From: Struthio camelus
Lineage: Eukaryota > Chordata > Aves > Struthioniformes > Struthionidae
Assembly (NCBI RefSeq): GCF_040807025.1
Contig: NC_090967.1
Span: forward strand, 432,001 to 496,000
Length of the DNA: 64,000 bases
Reading direction: 5' to 3'
Shown one piece after another: positions 11,510 to 23,130 of the stretch. Position 1 is the first letter of the stretch. Each line of letters begins with the position of its first letter. A program made the position numbers and the translations under genes. The notes below the pieces were generated by a model. It was not told the DNA's origin and searched no databases. It worked only from the letters and a program-made list of their open reading frames with translations.

Positions 11510-13960
11510 GTCCCTTCCTGAAGCTGTGGCGAGCGCAGAGACACCCTGTAAGCTCAGCGCGCAATGTCTCTGTGGTGACCTGCGTGTCTCCCCTCTGTGC
11601 CCAGGGCCTGCCCCCAGCACATGTACGTCCTGCTCTGAGGATCTGCTGGTGCGTTTGCAGCTGATCGTGCCCCTTGCTGCTGGTTACCCTCAGGCAACAA
11701 ATTCTGGGTGTTGCTGCTAAAACAGAAGCTTCATTTTTTTGCTCATAGAGGAACCTAAGCTGCCAAACCAGCTTGGCTCTGTCTTCTGTGTGCTGCAGGA
11801 CCTGGGGAACTGTTTGAAGAGCCTGCAAAGGAGGCAGCAGGTTTGCCGTAGGGAATGCCTCCACGGGCATCACCTTGTCCCCCTTGGGAGCAAGGGGTTT
11901 GTAGGACTGGGCAGCTGTTGCTCCCAGGGCCATTTCCCTCCCTGGGGGAAAGATGGGGCTCTGGCAGTGCCTGCGGAGGCAGCAAGTGAGGTGAACAGGG
12001 GCATCATGGTGCCTCCTGCTGGGGTCATGTGCTGGCCTCCCCAGGGCCCAGCGCCTCCGCCCCCACTCCATGCTGTCGCTTCCTCCTCCCACTCAGCCTC
12101 CCAAATGGGGCCCGTGGGGGAGGCGTCTCCATCACACCAGAGAGAAGTGTGTTCTTGGTACTGAAGATGCAGTGTCTCGGCGTTCCGGAGGGCCAGGGCT
12201 GCTAGGACACCTGGGTTCCCAGCTTACCTTGCTGGGCTGTGGGGTTATATCAGAGTCCCTGGCCACATCTCCCCTAAATGCACAGCAATGAGGGCTTCTT
12301 CGCTGCCCTGTCCCCATACGTCCTCAGCCTGAGAGAACCCATCAGCTTCCCTGTGGCTGTCTTCTGCTTTCAGCCCTGATCTGCACACGTGGACCCTGGT
12401 GGAGAAGCGCTTGTGTCCTGCCTTAGCGAGGAAAGAGCATTGGAGCCACAGCCCGACCCACAGGCCCGACAGCGTCCCCTGTGCCCTGAACCCTGTGGGG
12501 CTCAGGGTGGCCAGAGGTGCCAAGCTTTCCCCAGGGGCTGCAGGGAGGCCGGGTGAGGAGCTGGCAGGCGCCCACGCTCTGCAGCACAGGAAGCGGTTCA
12601 GGAAAGCAGAAGTGCTGTGTGGCGTAGGAAGGGGGCTTTTGCTTTTAACCTTCATTTCCTTTGCGTGGGGCTCGGCGCACGCCGAGCTGCAGCTCAGAGC
12701 TGACGGCTCCGGGCAGGCTCTTCCGGTGGGATCTGTCTTGGAGGCTCGGGCCAGGCGGTGTCTGGAGGTGAGTGCCCTGTGCCTTTGAGGCACTATCCCC
12801 TCCGTTCCCGTGCTACTGCTTGCCTTCCCTGCACCACTCTCCAGTGCACCCGGCCCCTTTCTCTTCTCCTCCCTGCCAAATCCAGGGCTGCACCGGGTGG
12901 GCAGAGAGGGCAAGCAAGTCCCTGCCCTCCTCATTCAAGCCTCCGCTGCCTCCTGACTCTGGCATTGGTCAAGTGTCAGCCTGCCACCACGGATGGGCTT
13001 GCCCTGGGAACAAGTTCCCACCCAGGATGTCTCAGTGAGGAGAGAGGAAGGGACCCCTGGGAAGGAGGGAGCCCATTTCCTGGTGTGGCCCAAGGCCGGG
13101 CAGGGCAATTCCCACGCGAGGGGCGGGTTGGTGCGTACTGACGTTCCCTTTGCTGCCAAAGCCTTTGCTGGAGCCAAGGGGTTGAGGGGAGCTGAGACAG
13201 GTCCTGGCCCCAGCACTAGGTGTTTGCCCTCCTTGCTGTCCCCTGCATGCAGCCTGCATGGTGCCCAATCCTGCTCTGGGGCTCAGATTCATCTTCCCTT
13301 CCCCTCTCCTGCCCCATCAGGCTTCTCTTGGTGCCCTGGCAGGGTTTTGGCTGGCTCCTGCCAGCTGGAGCCACCACCAAAGTGATGGGCAAGGGGTTGC
13401 CCTGGTCCAAGGCTGGGCTGATGTGGCCCTGGCTCTTTGCGGAATGCCGGGGGTGAGCTGAGTCCCCTGTGCTGCTGGCACAGCCCTTGTCCTCCAGGTG
13501 CAGAGGGGGAACTTGTGGCATATCTGGCTGGCTGCCTGCAGGCAGCGCCCAGCAGGGCTGCCCAGCCAGCTTCCCCCTGCTCCTGGCGCCTCCCCAGTGT
13601 GACTGGGGGGACCAAACCCCTGTCGAGCTCCCTGCAGAGGAGCACGTCCACCTCACTTGGCACCTCACACCCGCGAGAGCCATGCAAACATCCCAGACAA
13701 CCTGGGCACCTCTGTGCTGCCAGCTGGGATGTGTTGAGACTTGCTGGGAGCTGATATGACCCTGATGGACTTGTGCTGGGTCTTGCTGATGTTCTTCATC
13801 CCAAGCCATCCCGTATCCCAGCCCCATGGGTCCTGACCAGCCCCACTTGCCAGAACAATGCCTTGCTGCGCCACATTGTCCATGAGAAGCTCCTGGAGAT
13901 GTCCTGAGGGGTGCAGGCACCTCTCATGTCACTGCAGTGATGGCTCATACCCTCCACACC
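11510..13960. other. MRPL54-paracaspase intergenic/5' leader region
   Basis: About 2.4 kb of unique-looking GC-rich DNA with no recognisable coding exon. The only gene-like signal is a candidate first-exon donor at 12767/12768. Confidence 0.5.
12640..12767 (+). promoter_or_regulatory. candidate non-coding first exon of the paracaspase gene
   Basis: A strong donor, CTGGAG|GTGAGTG, sits at 12767/12768 after a CpG-containing stretch. A good acceptor, CCCTCCACACCCCCAG, ends at 13965, 57 bases before the paracaspase ATG. Together they would make a leader exon and a 1.2-kb first intron. The 5' limit is a guess and there is no TATA box. Confidence 0.3.
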
Positions 13961-14021
13961 CCCAGGCAGGTGGTGGCTGGCAACGCCGCTTGTGGTGCTG
14001 AGACTGGGGCAGCTGGCCAGA

Positions 14022-17000
14022 ATGGCGGACTGGAGCATGCCCATCAGCTCCCTGAGCGAGGACGTGGTGGCCAGGCTCTGTGAGCTCCTGGACAATGCCA
14101 GCCGGGGCTGGCGCAAGCTGGCAGAGGTGGCTGGGGCTGAGAAACGCTTCAAGTGCAGGTAGGAGTGTGGGGGCTGTGGGCAGCAGCTGGGTCTGTCCCT
14201 GCAGGAGGCACGTCCAGGGAGCACTCATTGTTGACAGGTTGATGGCTCCAACCATTGTCAACCTCCAGGTGACAAAATGCAGTGATGGGGCACAACCCCC
14301 CAACAGCCAAGGGCAATGGGGCTGTGCAAGAGCTGGGAGCCCTTCTCCATGCATGTGAGCACAGCCCTCCCAGAGGCTGAACAAGGGTGCCTGCGTCGCC
14401 TGTTCACCCTGTTGTAGCCACAGCCTGGGGTGGGAGGCGATGTCAGGTCCTCTGGGCATTGCTGGACCCCAGGGAGGGAGGCTGTGCTAGGTCCCCATCC
14501 TCCCCTGGTGCCCATGTTGGCCCTGGCTACCCCGGAGCTGGGCTGTGGCACTGACCACTGGGGCCACTTTGCAGTGAGGAGGAGCTGGAGATGTGCTCGC
14601 TGAAGGTGCTGGAGTCCCGTGGCAGCCCCACGCAGTGCCTCCTGCAGCTGCTGGCCGAGCGTGACTGCAGCCTCAAGTACCTGCTGGGCTGCCTGGACAA
14701 GATGGGGCACACGCAGGCCTGCCAGGTCCTCAGCGGTGCTGGTAGGGACTGCCATTGTGGTCATGTGGGGCCTGGAGATGGGACCAAAGATGGGGACTCA
14801 GCAGAAGAAAGGCAGGGAGAGAGGAGGAGCAGCTCTTCCTATTGATGGTCTCGTGCTGGCTAATGGTGCCCTGGCCAGGGTGGGATGGGATAGGGTGCAG
14901 TAGGATGGGATATGGCATGATAGGATGGGGTGGGACAGAGAGTGATAGGATGGTTGGGATGGGTCAGGGTGAGATGGAATGGGAGAGGCTGGGACAGGAC
15001 AAGGGTGTGTTGGGATAGGATGGGGCAGGATGGAATGAGATGGGGATGGGACAGGGTGTGTTGGGATGGGATAGGAAAGGATAGGAGAAGATGGTTGGGA
15101 TGGGACAGAAAGTGAGAAGATGGGGCAGAATGGGATGGGATGGGACAGAACCAGGTATGATGGGATGGTGTGGGATGGTGCAGGATGGAGGTCTCAGCCA
15201 GCCTAGGTGGTTCTCTTCTCTCCCGCAGTCCAAGGCACAATCTGCATCACGGTGCAGCCAGAGTCGCATATGGTGGCAGAGGGGACGCGGGTGTCTCTGA
15301 CCTGCTTGGCGACAGGCCCACCGGGGCTTAGTTACCAGTGGTTCTGTGGGAAGAAGGAGGTGAGATCCCACCGTGGCTGCAAGATGCCAGGACAGGCTTG
15401 ACTCTACTCCTGGCACACAGAGTAGCTTTGGGCAAGTTCTCCTGGGGGCTCCTGGGCCCAATGCGTGGCAAAGGCACCCCAATTGTCTCTGGACCAGCTC
15501 ATGCTAGGACGGATGATCGGGTGGGATGGAGCGCCCAACCTGAGCTGTTTGAATTCTCAGTCCCTGACGTCTCCCTGCTCTCTCCTAGCTGCCCGGAGCC
15601 ACGGCCCCAGAGCTGGTGATTGACACGGCCACCTCGCAAGGCCAGCCTGGCTGGTACATCTGCCGTGTGAATTGTGGGGTCAGCTTCGTCTTCTCCAGGT
15701 GGGCCCACGTCCAGGTGGAGAAGAGCAGCAGCCCCAGCTCAGGTGGGCCCCGAGATCTCTGTCCCCAGGCTGGTTCCCGCAGGGCATTGCTCTCCCCATC
15801 AGGCCCCAGGCTGGCTCCTGCAGAGCATCATTCACCCTGTTGGGCCCTGGCTCAGCTGCGAGAATCGCTGGGCTTGCCGGGGTAGTGGTGCCCATGGAGG
15901 AGCTGAATAGACAAGCCCTGGTTGTGCCCAGTCCCACATCCTGCTAGTGCCAACTGGCTCATGGCCAACACTTGCATGGCATGCCCCAGCACCCTGGGTG
16001 CCAGGGCCTGCAGATTGGTGTTTTGGAGCCCGGATGGATCTGTACCAAGGGCTCAGCCCCAGGCTCTGCCCCATATGCTGAGCATCCTTGTGTCAAGCCA
16101 AAGGGCCCCAACACAGCACGAGGGCTCTGGTGTGCCTTGCCTTGGTTGGGTGACGTATTTGGTGCCCTGTCCCCTCTCCAGCGAGTGGGTACTGCCCGAC
16201 CATGGCGGGGCTGCAGATCCTGCGGCAGCCACGGCCCTGCTGCTTGGCCGAAGGGGATACTCTGGTGCTGGAGTGCAGAGCCATCGGCAACCCGCCGCCC
16301 CAGTACCAGTGGTTCAGAAATCGGCGCCCTGTGGAGGGCGCACGAGCACCCCAGCTTCAGGTACTACCACAGGCCCCCTTGCCCAGCCTGCCACCATGCA
16401 GGCTGTGCTTTGCAGCGGTAGCCCCCAGTTCCCCTCTCTGTCCCTGGCAGGTGAAGCTGGTGACGACAGCTGAGCGGGGCAGCTATTCCTGCCGCGTGTT
16501 CAACCTCTTCCATGAGATGTGGAGCCAGGAGGTGGACGTGGAGATTGGTGAGGGCTTGGCGCTGTGCCTATGGCCAAGACGAGCTCCCAGGTGGGGTGCC
16601 AGCCCCATCCAAGAAGTGACAACCTCCATCCCCTCCTGTTCCACCACTCTAGTGTGGTGTGCCCTGGCTGCGCCAGCCTTGTCCCCCGTAAAGCCTTCCT
16701 GTGGCCTCTCCTGGGTGTCCCATTTTTATTGGGGAGCTCCACTCCCATCCTGGGATGTGATGATCATGGTGCATGGTGCAGTGCAAGGGTTGCTCCAACA
16801 TGTCCCCATACAATGCCGAGGTCCCCCCCAGGCCACTGGCCTCTTCAGTGCCCTCTGGCCCTCGTGTGTGCCCTCTGGCTCTCTCTAGCCTGACTCCCCA
16901 CTTTGTACTGCCACAGGCCCGCGGCTCTTCACCTCCGGAGGCTCCTGGCAGGACGGGGATGGAGGTACATGTGGGGTCTGTTCCTGCTCCTCTCCTTCTT

Positions 17001-20000
17001 GGAACGGCACAGCCCTGCCTGGACTAGGAAATGGAGACGGGGAACGGTGTGAGCCGTGGCAGGCTGCTTGCTGCCTGGCTCCCAGGCAGTGGGGCCCTCC
17101 CAAGGGGTTGGCCTCTGCATGTTTGCTTCTGGGGACAGCCCGCACAAATACTCTCCAGGGAGAGAGTGGTGCTCAGGGCTGTGGCATGCATGTTTCTGTC
17201 TTGTCAGGTGCCCCGGAGTGCTGTAGCCCTGGCCAGCTGTATGGTAAGACTTCTTCTAGGAAACAGCCTGTCCCAAATGGCTTGGTGACACTGGGGCTGT
17301 CACTGTCCTGGTCCCTGGTCCCCAGCATCACTCTGCAGGGTCTCCTCCGCTCGACTGGGCTCGGGCATGGAACACTCTGGGCATAGCACCCTGGGGAGAC
17401 CTGAGCAGAGTCAGGGACCTGTGGTGCCCTGGGAGTACCCCAGGCATGAGGAAACCAGGCACAACAAGGTGTCACCTCCATAGGTGGGGGGAGCAGGGGA
17501 ATGTTCCTGACTCTGTCCCCAGCACATCCCTCTCTCATCTTGCAGCCACTGACAAAGTTGCCCTGCTGATTGGCAACATGCACTACCTGCACCACAAGCA
17601 CCTGAAGGCCCCCATGGTGGACGTTCACGCGTTAAGCAGCCTCCTCCGCCAGCTCGACTTCAAGGTGGTCTCGCTGCTGGACTTGTGCAAGGCTGAGATG
17701 CAGATGGCTGTCAATGAGTTCCTCCTCCTCCTTGACAAGGGTGTCTATGGTACAGTGGCTCCTGCTGTGTCTGTGCCCCTGCTGCCTGCCCGCAGCCAGG
17801 TGTCCCCCCACTCATTAGGGCATCTCTAGCCCTGGAAGTACCAGGACAGTTTGGGGCTGGTGAGGCCTTGAGGGGAAGTTGGGCAAGGAATAGCCTAAAC
17901 CAGGGCAAGAGCAGAAGCTCAGGGGTGGGTAGTGCAGCCCAAACTGGAGGGAAGACCCAGGCTGTGCAGAAGCTTACCCTTCCATCGCAATGGGCCATCC
18001 CAGGGCGAGTGGGAATGGGGATGGCATTACAGAGTGGGTTGCTGAGGTGGCCCTGGGATGAGGCAGACCCCTGAGAAATGGGGACATGTGAGGAGGGAAA
18101 AAAAGTCATCCTTGTCCCACTGTCAGGTTTGCTTTACTATGCCGGGCATGGCTACGAGAATTTCGGCAACAGCTTCATGGTGCCGATCGACGCACCCAGC
18201 TCCTACACCTCAGCCCACTGCCTGTGTGTGCAGGGCGTGCTGCGGAGCATGCAGCAGCGCCACACTGGCCTCAACATCTTCCTGCTCGACATGTGCCGCA
18301 AGAGGTGACTGAGTCCTGGCCGCGAGGTGTAAATCTGACAAGGCGAGAGGTCCTGGGATGTGGGTGCCCACTGCCAACAGGGTGCCCCATTGGGTGCTGA
18401 GACTCAGGGGAGGAGAACAGGGACCCTGGGGTCCCAGGCAGGAAGTAAGCACCCAGTAGGCACCCCTTGGGTTCATCTGGGTACCCCAAAGCCATGGGTG
18501 TCACAACTGAGCTGGCAAACCCCACTGTGGGCAAACTGGTGTGTGCAGGGGGACACTGGGCAGGTCCTTAGTGCCTGCCGCAGGGCCTAGGCTTGCTTAA
18601 GGTGGGTTTTGGGGAGCTGCAGCCCCTGGAAGGAAGGAGTCGGGGAGACACAGCTCCCAGGGAAACTAGAGTGCACCCCGTGGCTGGCTCAGATGGGCTT
18701 GCTGCCAGTAAATCTCCCAGCAAGCTGGCTCCCTGGGCACAGGGGAGACTGCCCTGGCATGTTCGGGGAGGCAGTGGGCGCCCCCAGCTACGCCACAACC
18801 CACCACACTGGGTCCTTCTTTTGCAGGAACCTCAACGATGATATCATCCCGCAGGTTGGGGCGTTGCAGGTCACAGCCAACATTGTCTTTGGCTATGCTA
18901 CGTAAGTTCCCATATCTGCCATCCTTTGGGCATGCAGGCAGCGGGGCTGAGTCCAGGCAGCCTTGCTTGTGTTATACCTTGCTTCAGGGCTGGTGGGACA
19001 TGTCTGTCCATAGCCTGGAGTGAGGACAAGGACCAGTGCTCCAACCGAGCCTTTCCCCATACCTGGACGTGCTGTGTGTAAGCAGTATCACTCTAGGTCA
19101 GATTGGCTCTCTCCTGGTTGGTGCCATCAATGCTGGGGGTTGTGAGGGGAAGTCTTGGCCCCAAACTCCTTAGCGGGAAGGGAGAATCTCACAGTGGTGC
19201 TTGGGCCGATGGTGTCCAAGGGAATTCAGTACTGAGGCTTCTCTGGAGCACAGGGATTTGGGTTGATGATGCTCTATGTGCCCAGGATCCAGCCAAAGCT
19301 CCTGCTGCATCCTGGCATGGCTGTTGGGTGGTTCAGGCCTTGGGCTCAGCTATGTCCAGCTCTGAGGCTCGAGTCTGGGTCCAGCCCCATGCTGGGGACC
19401 TGGCTCAGGGCCCAGGTTCCTGGAGGAGTATCACAGAGGTGGGAGGACCCTAGCCATGGAGCCCATACCTGCCTGTCTCCCTCCCAGCTGCGCGGATGCT
19501 GAAGCCTACGAGCTGAGCCAGGGTGAGCTCTCCAATGGCATCTTTGTCAGCTTCCTCAAGCGCTGGCTGCTGGAGGATGAGAAGATCACAGTACTGCTGG
19601 ACAAGGTGGCTGAGGGTGAGTGGCGAGAGATGGAGGGCAGCCAGCGAGGCTCATGGCCTCCTCCAACCCCCTCCTCCTTCTGCAGATATGGGCACGCTGG
19701 AAATCACCCGGGGCCGGCAAGCCTTGGAGCTGCGTAGCAACCTCTCGGAGAGACGAGCCCTCACAGACCCCATCCAGCCGCCTGAGGGCCAGGACGAGTC
19801 ATCCGTTAGGAACCTGCAGTGGGCCAAGGCCCATGGTGAGTGTTGCGGCCACCCTGTCCCAAGCACATGGAGCTGGGACCCATCCCTCTTGGAAAGGGAG
19901 GTCCAAGAGATGGTGGAATAAGGCAATGGGCAGCACTTCCCAGGACCTTTCTCCCAGCCTTTCCTCTCTGCTCCAGGAAGGAGAAATCCCCGAGCACAAC

Positions 20001-21091
20001 CCCTGTGGAAGCTGCCCGCCCCAAGGCAGGGGCTTCAGGGTGGGGGCCTTGCTCCAGGGAAACCTGCTTTTGCTATCAGGGCACTGCAGCAGCTGCTCCC
20101 TTGTGGCTGAAGCACTGGCCCCAACCCTGAGTACCCCCAAAGGTGCCAGCCCCATGCTCGCTGTCTCCTCAGTCCTTCCAGAAAGCCGGCACCTCCACTT
20201 TGACTGTGGGGTCACCATCCAGCTGGGCTTTGCCGCTGAGTTCTCCAACATCATGATCATCTATACCCGCATTGTGGCCACCTCAAAGGACATTACCAAG
20301 TGTGAAGCCAAGCTCACAGACATACCGGAGGTGAGGGCTGGTTTCTAAAACCCCTGGGGATCTGCACTTGGTGACGTGATGTCGGGCAGGGGTCCCGTTG
20401 GGCCTGCAGTGATTTTCATGCCCAGGCGTTGTCTGTGGCAGGAGCTGGATGTGGATCTCAAGTTCACCAACAAAGAGAGCCCTGAGGAGGTGGGCAGCCC
20501 GCTGTCCCCAACCTGGAGCCTCAATATCCCCTCCTGCTGCCTCTACAGCCGGCTCTGCGGCCTGCAGAAACTGCGGGTAAGAGCTGTGCTGGGCAGGGGG
20601 GCAGTGACACTGTTGCTGCCTAGTCACTGTTTTCAGGGCTGGCTCTGCCAGGATCTGGTACAGGTCTGCCCATGCACCCAGGGCCACCTTGAGCCCTGGG
20701 GCTAGGCCAAACGGCCCTGGCCGTGGCAGTGTTGGGGCCAGGCCATCCTCATGAGCTTTGTGCGCATGCTGCTGGTGCTTTGCAGCAGGAGCTGGTGTTC
20801 ACCGTGTGCCTGCAGTACCAGTACCGGGGCATGGATGACTTCGTGGAGGAGAGGCAGACGGTGAATGTGGGGAAGCCGCTCATTGCCAAGCTCAACCTGC
20901 GGCTTGGCAACGGCCTGGATGCCTCTGCCCAGTCCAACCTGGATGTCTCTGTCTCGCTGCCAGGCTCGGAGGCCTCGGGCAGCCCCCTGTCCGGCTTGTC
21001 CCCGGGCAGCTGGGCAGCCGCTGATGCTCGCTGGATGAACACCCCCGAGGAGAACCTGAGCCCTGAGATCCCCAGCTCGCACTCCCTGTAG
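14022..21091 (+). CDS. MALT1-like type 1 paracaspase (PCASP), complete
   Basis: Cysteine protease and scaffold of the MALT1 family, which in MALT1 couples CARD-BCL10 complexes to NF-kB and cleaves after arginine. Sixteen exons: 14022-14158, 14575-14741, 15229-15359, 15589-15742, 16182-16360, 16451-16547, 16917-16964, 17208-17243, 17546-17749, 18127-18304, 18827-18901, 19488-19615, 19686-19835, 20173-20330, 20442-20576 and 20786-21091. They total 761 codons (760 aa; human MALT1 824). Domain order: death domain (about 1-100), Ig1 (YQWFCG), Ig2 (YQWFRN), paracaspase p20/p10 (about 318-511), Ig3 (about 560-690) and a divergent tail. His392 (YYAGHGYENF) and Cys441 (LLDMCRKR) form the dyad. Asp342, Asp439 and Glu474 match the S1-pocket acids of MALT1, and Trp557 matches its allosteric Trp580. 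It lies between MRPL54 and RAX2, so it is a paralogue, not MALT1 itself. PCASP2 and PCASP3 are described as lost in mammals; I cannot say which this is. Confidence 0.95.
14880..15190. repeat. GGGATGGGATAGG-type minisatellite in paracaspase intron 2
   Basis: Irregular tandem array of purine-rich GGATGGGAYAGG-like units, ending about 40 bases before the exon 3 acceptor. Confidence 0.85.
16917..17243 (+). other. two in-frame micro-exons in the Ig2-protease linker
   Basis: Exon 7 (16917-16964, 48 nt, encoding GPRLFTSGGSWQDGDG) and exon 8 (17208-17243, 36 nt, encoding GAPECCSPGQLY) both start and end in phase 1. Either can be skipped without a frame change. In MALT1 this linker contains a 33-nt alternatively spliced exon that alters TRAF6 recruitment. 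Alternative splicing here is inferred. Confidence 0.7.
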
Positions 21092-22154
21092 ACGGAGAGG
21101 GCAGCCCCCCTCTTCCCACTGCGACCCCTCTCCCCTCCGGCAGCCACGCACGCCACATCAGTGCCACGTCTGTCCAGCCAGGGGTGCCAGGAGCTGGAGG
21201 GAGCAGAGGTGCCGAGGATGGAGCCATGCATCAGGGGGGCCTGAGCCCCGTCCTGCCCTGTGTCGGGGCACCCTGGGACACCAGGGGTGCAGGACTTGCT
21301 TCGTGGCACCGCCAGGACCCCGAGCGCCAGCAGGGTGCCACTGAGGGCGGGGGTCTGGGCTGCGGTGCCTCAAGTGCCTGGGCAGCGCCGCCGGGGGTGG
21401 CCAGCAGATGAGCCCAGGGTGGTTTGGGGCTCCCCAAAACATTTCAGCTGTGTGTGTTTGGGCCCTTTAGGGATGGGGCAGCCACAGTGTTTCACTGGGG
21501 TGATGCTCAGGGCCATTGCTAGCCCTGTGTACGGGTCATATCCAGCCCTGCGTCCCTGGGCACTGCACAGCCACGCCGGGCCCCGTGGGCATCGGTGACA
21601 CGGGGCTGTCACGGGCACTGCCCGGCCCCGGCCAACCCCAGCGGGAGCCTGGGGGGCAGAGTGCCCAAACCCCACGGCTCAGCCGCCACGCAAGGCGTTG
21701 CGCTGGGACGAGATTGGGTTCATTCAGGCCTAGAAGAAATAGAGAGAAATAATCAGATTACTGGGCAAATCCAGAGGGGGGGGGGATTAAAGGGGTGGGA
21801 GCAGGAAGGCTCCTGCTTTGCAACCAGGCAATCTCAGCGGCCGAGATAAGGAGCAATGTCAAACAGCCCAGTGCTCCCAGTAGGACCCCGAGAGCAGGGC
21901 TGTGCCAGCCCGGTTGCCCTGGCTGCGCAGGGAGATTTCAGTATGAGGTTGAAAGCAAAGGAAAAAGATCTTTTTGGTTGGGTTTTCCCAAATATATGCC
22001 CTCGCTGTCGAGAGGTGAGGACCGAGATAAGTGCACACACTACCAGCCCTGCACATGTGCCGGTGTGCCGCAAACAGCGTGGGGCCAATGTGCCGTGGTC
22101 GGGGTGGCCCAGGGACGGCTCACTTGGCTCTAAAATGGGGGGGGGGGGGAAGTC

Positions 22155-22160
22155 AATAAA
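22155..22160 (+). terminator. paracaspase polyadenylation signal
   Basis: AATAAA about 1.06 kb after the paracaspase stop, preceded by a run of 12 or more G. It is the first canonical signal downstream and gives a 3'UTR of about 1.1 kb. Confidence 0.55.
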
Positions 22161-22935
22161 AGTAGAAGGAAGATGGCTCAGTTCTGTGGGACTGCGGCTA
22201 GCGGGGAGGGGCTGGCTCAGACCCTGCAGGGAGCGGGGAGGGCTCTGAGGCCGGGCACGGCGTCCCCGTGTGCGTCACAGGCCCTGGCACCGCTCGGTGC
22301 TGCAGGCTCCGAGGTGCTTTTTTGGGTCGCTGTATCCCAGGGATGTTCCTGCACTGGCAGCTGAGGCAGGCTCTGCCGCAGGGACCCATCGCAGCACCCG
22401 CCGGGGCGGTGGGTGAGGACTGGTCCGTAATGGGTCGGGCCAGCACCGTCCCAGAGCTCTTTTCCTCCTGGAGCAGAAAATATTAGGAAAAAAATGCCAA
22501 ATGAACAAGACTCCTGGAAAACACTTAGTTTCTTTCCCACAAGAGCAACAAACTTTTTATTGCCATTCATTAGAATGAAGTTCATGGTTTTTTAAGGTAT
22601 TTCTGGGTTTAAAAGGCGTTTTTTTTTCCTGCTGGAAGTACTTCCTGAAAAAGTTTTTGCACTGAGGAAGGGGCTTTACTGGGAAAGGGGTACATTTCTG
22701 TCTGCCTGTCATGTCGGGGCACCTTGCAGACACAGAATAAGAGAAAGGACCTTGGAGTTGTTAACGACGGGGGATAATTAGCCCCCTCCTGGAGGCTGTA
22801 GCATGAGGGGACCCGACCTTGCCCGAAGTCCAGCCCCCTGCAGATGTGCGGGGCCATGGGGACAGCAGCGGCAGGACGTCGCCGGTGGCGCCCACGGCTC
22901 GGGTGCTGCATCATCACCTCCGCACCAGCCACCCC

Positions 22936-22966
22936 ATGCAAATCAGCTCATTTAAATAGTTTGCAT
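22936..22966. promoter_or_regulatory. paired inverted octamer motifs
   Basis: A perfect POU-type octamer ATGCAAAT at 22936-22943 is followed by TTTGCAT at 22960-22966 on the opposite orientation, with ATTTAAAT between them. The arms form a 7-base inverted repeat with a 17-base loop. Confidence 0.5.
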
Positions 22967-23130
22967 AAACGCCCAGCCCGGCTCCGATGCCTTGTGGTGC
23001 CACCGGGCTGAGCTGCGCCAGGTGCGCGCGGCTCCCGAGCGAGACGCGTCCTCGTCCCAGCGCACGTCGTGGCGCCGGGCGCCGGGTCCCCCCTCTCCGA
23101 GCCCTTGCTTTCGGGCCGGGGCCGTCGCCC

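Noticed and set aside
14022-21091. Calling the paracaspase MALT1 itself
   Set aside because: The location (MRPL54-RAX2), the short divergent tail and the different linker exons point to a paralogue; MALT1 belongs to the 18q21-type block.
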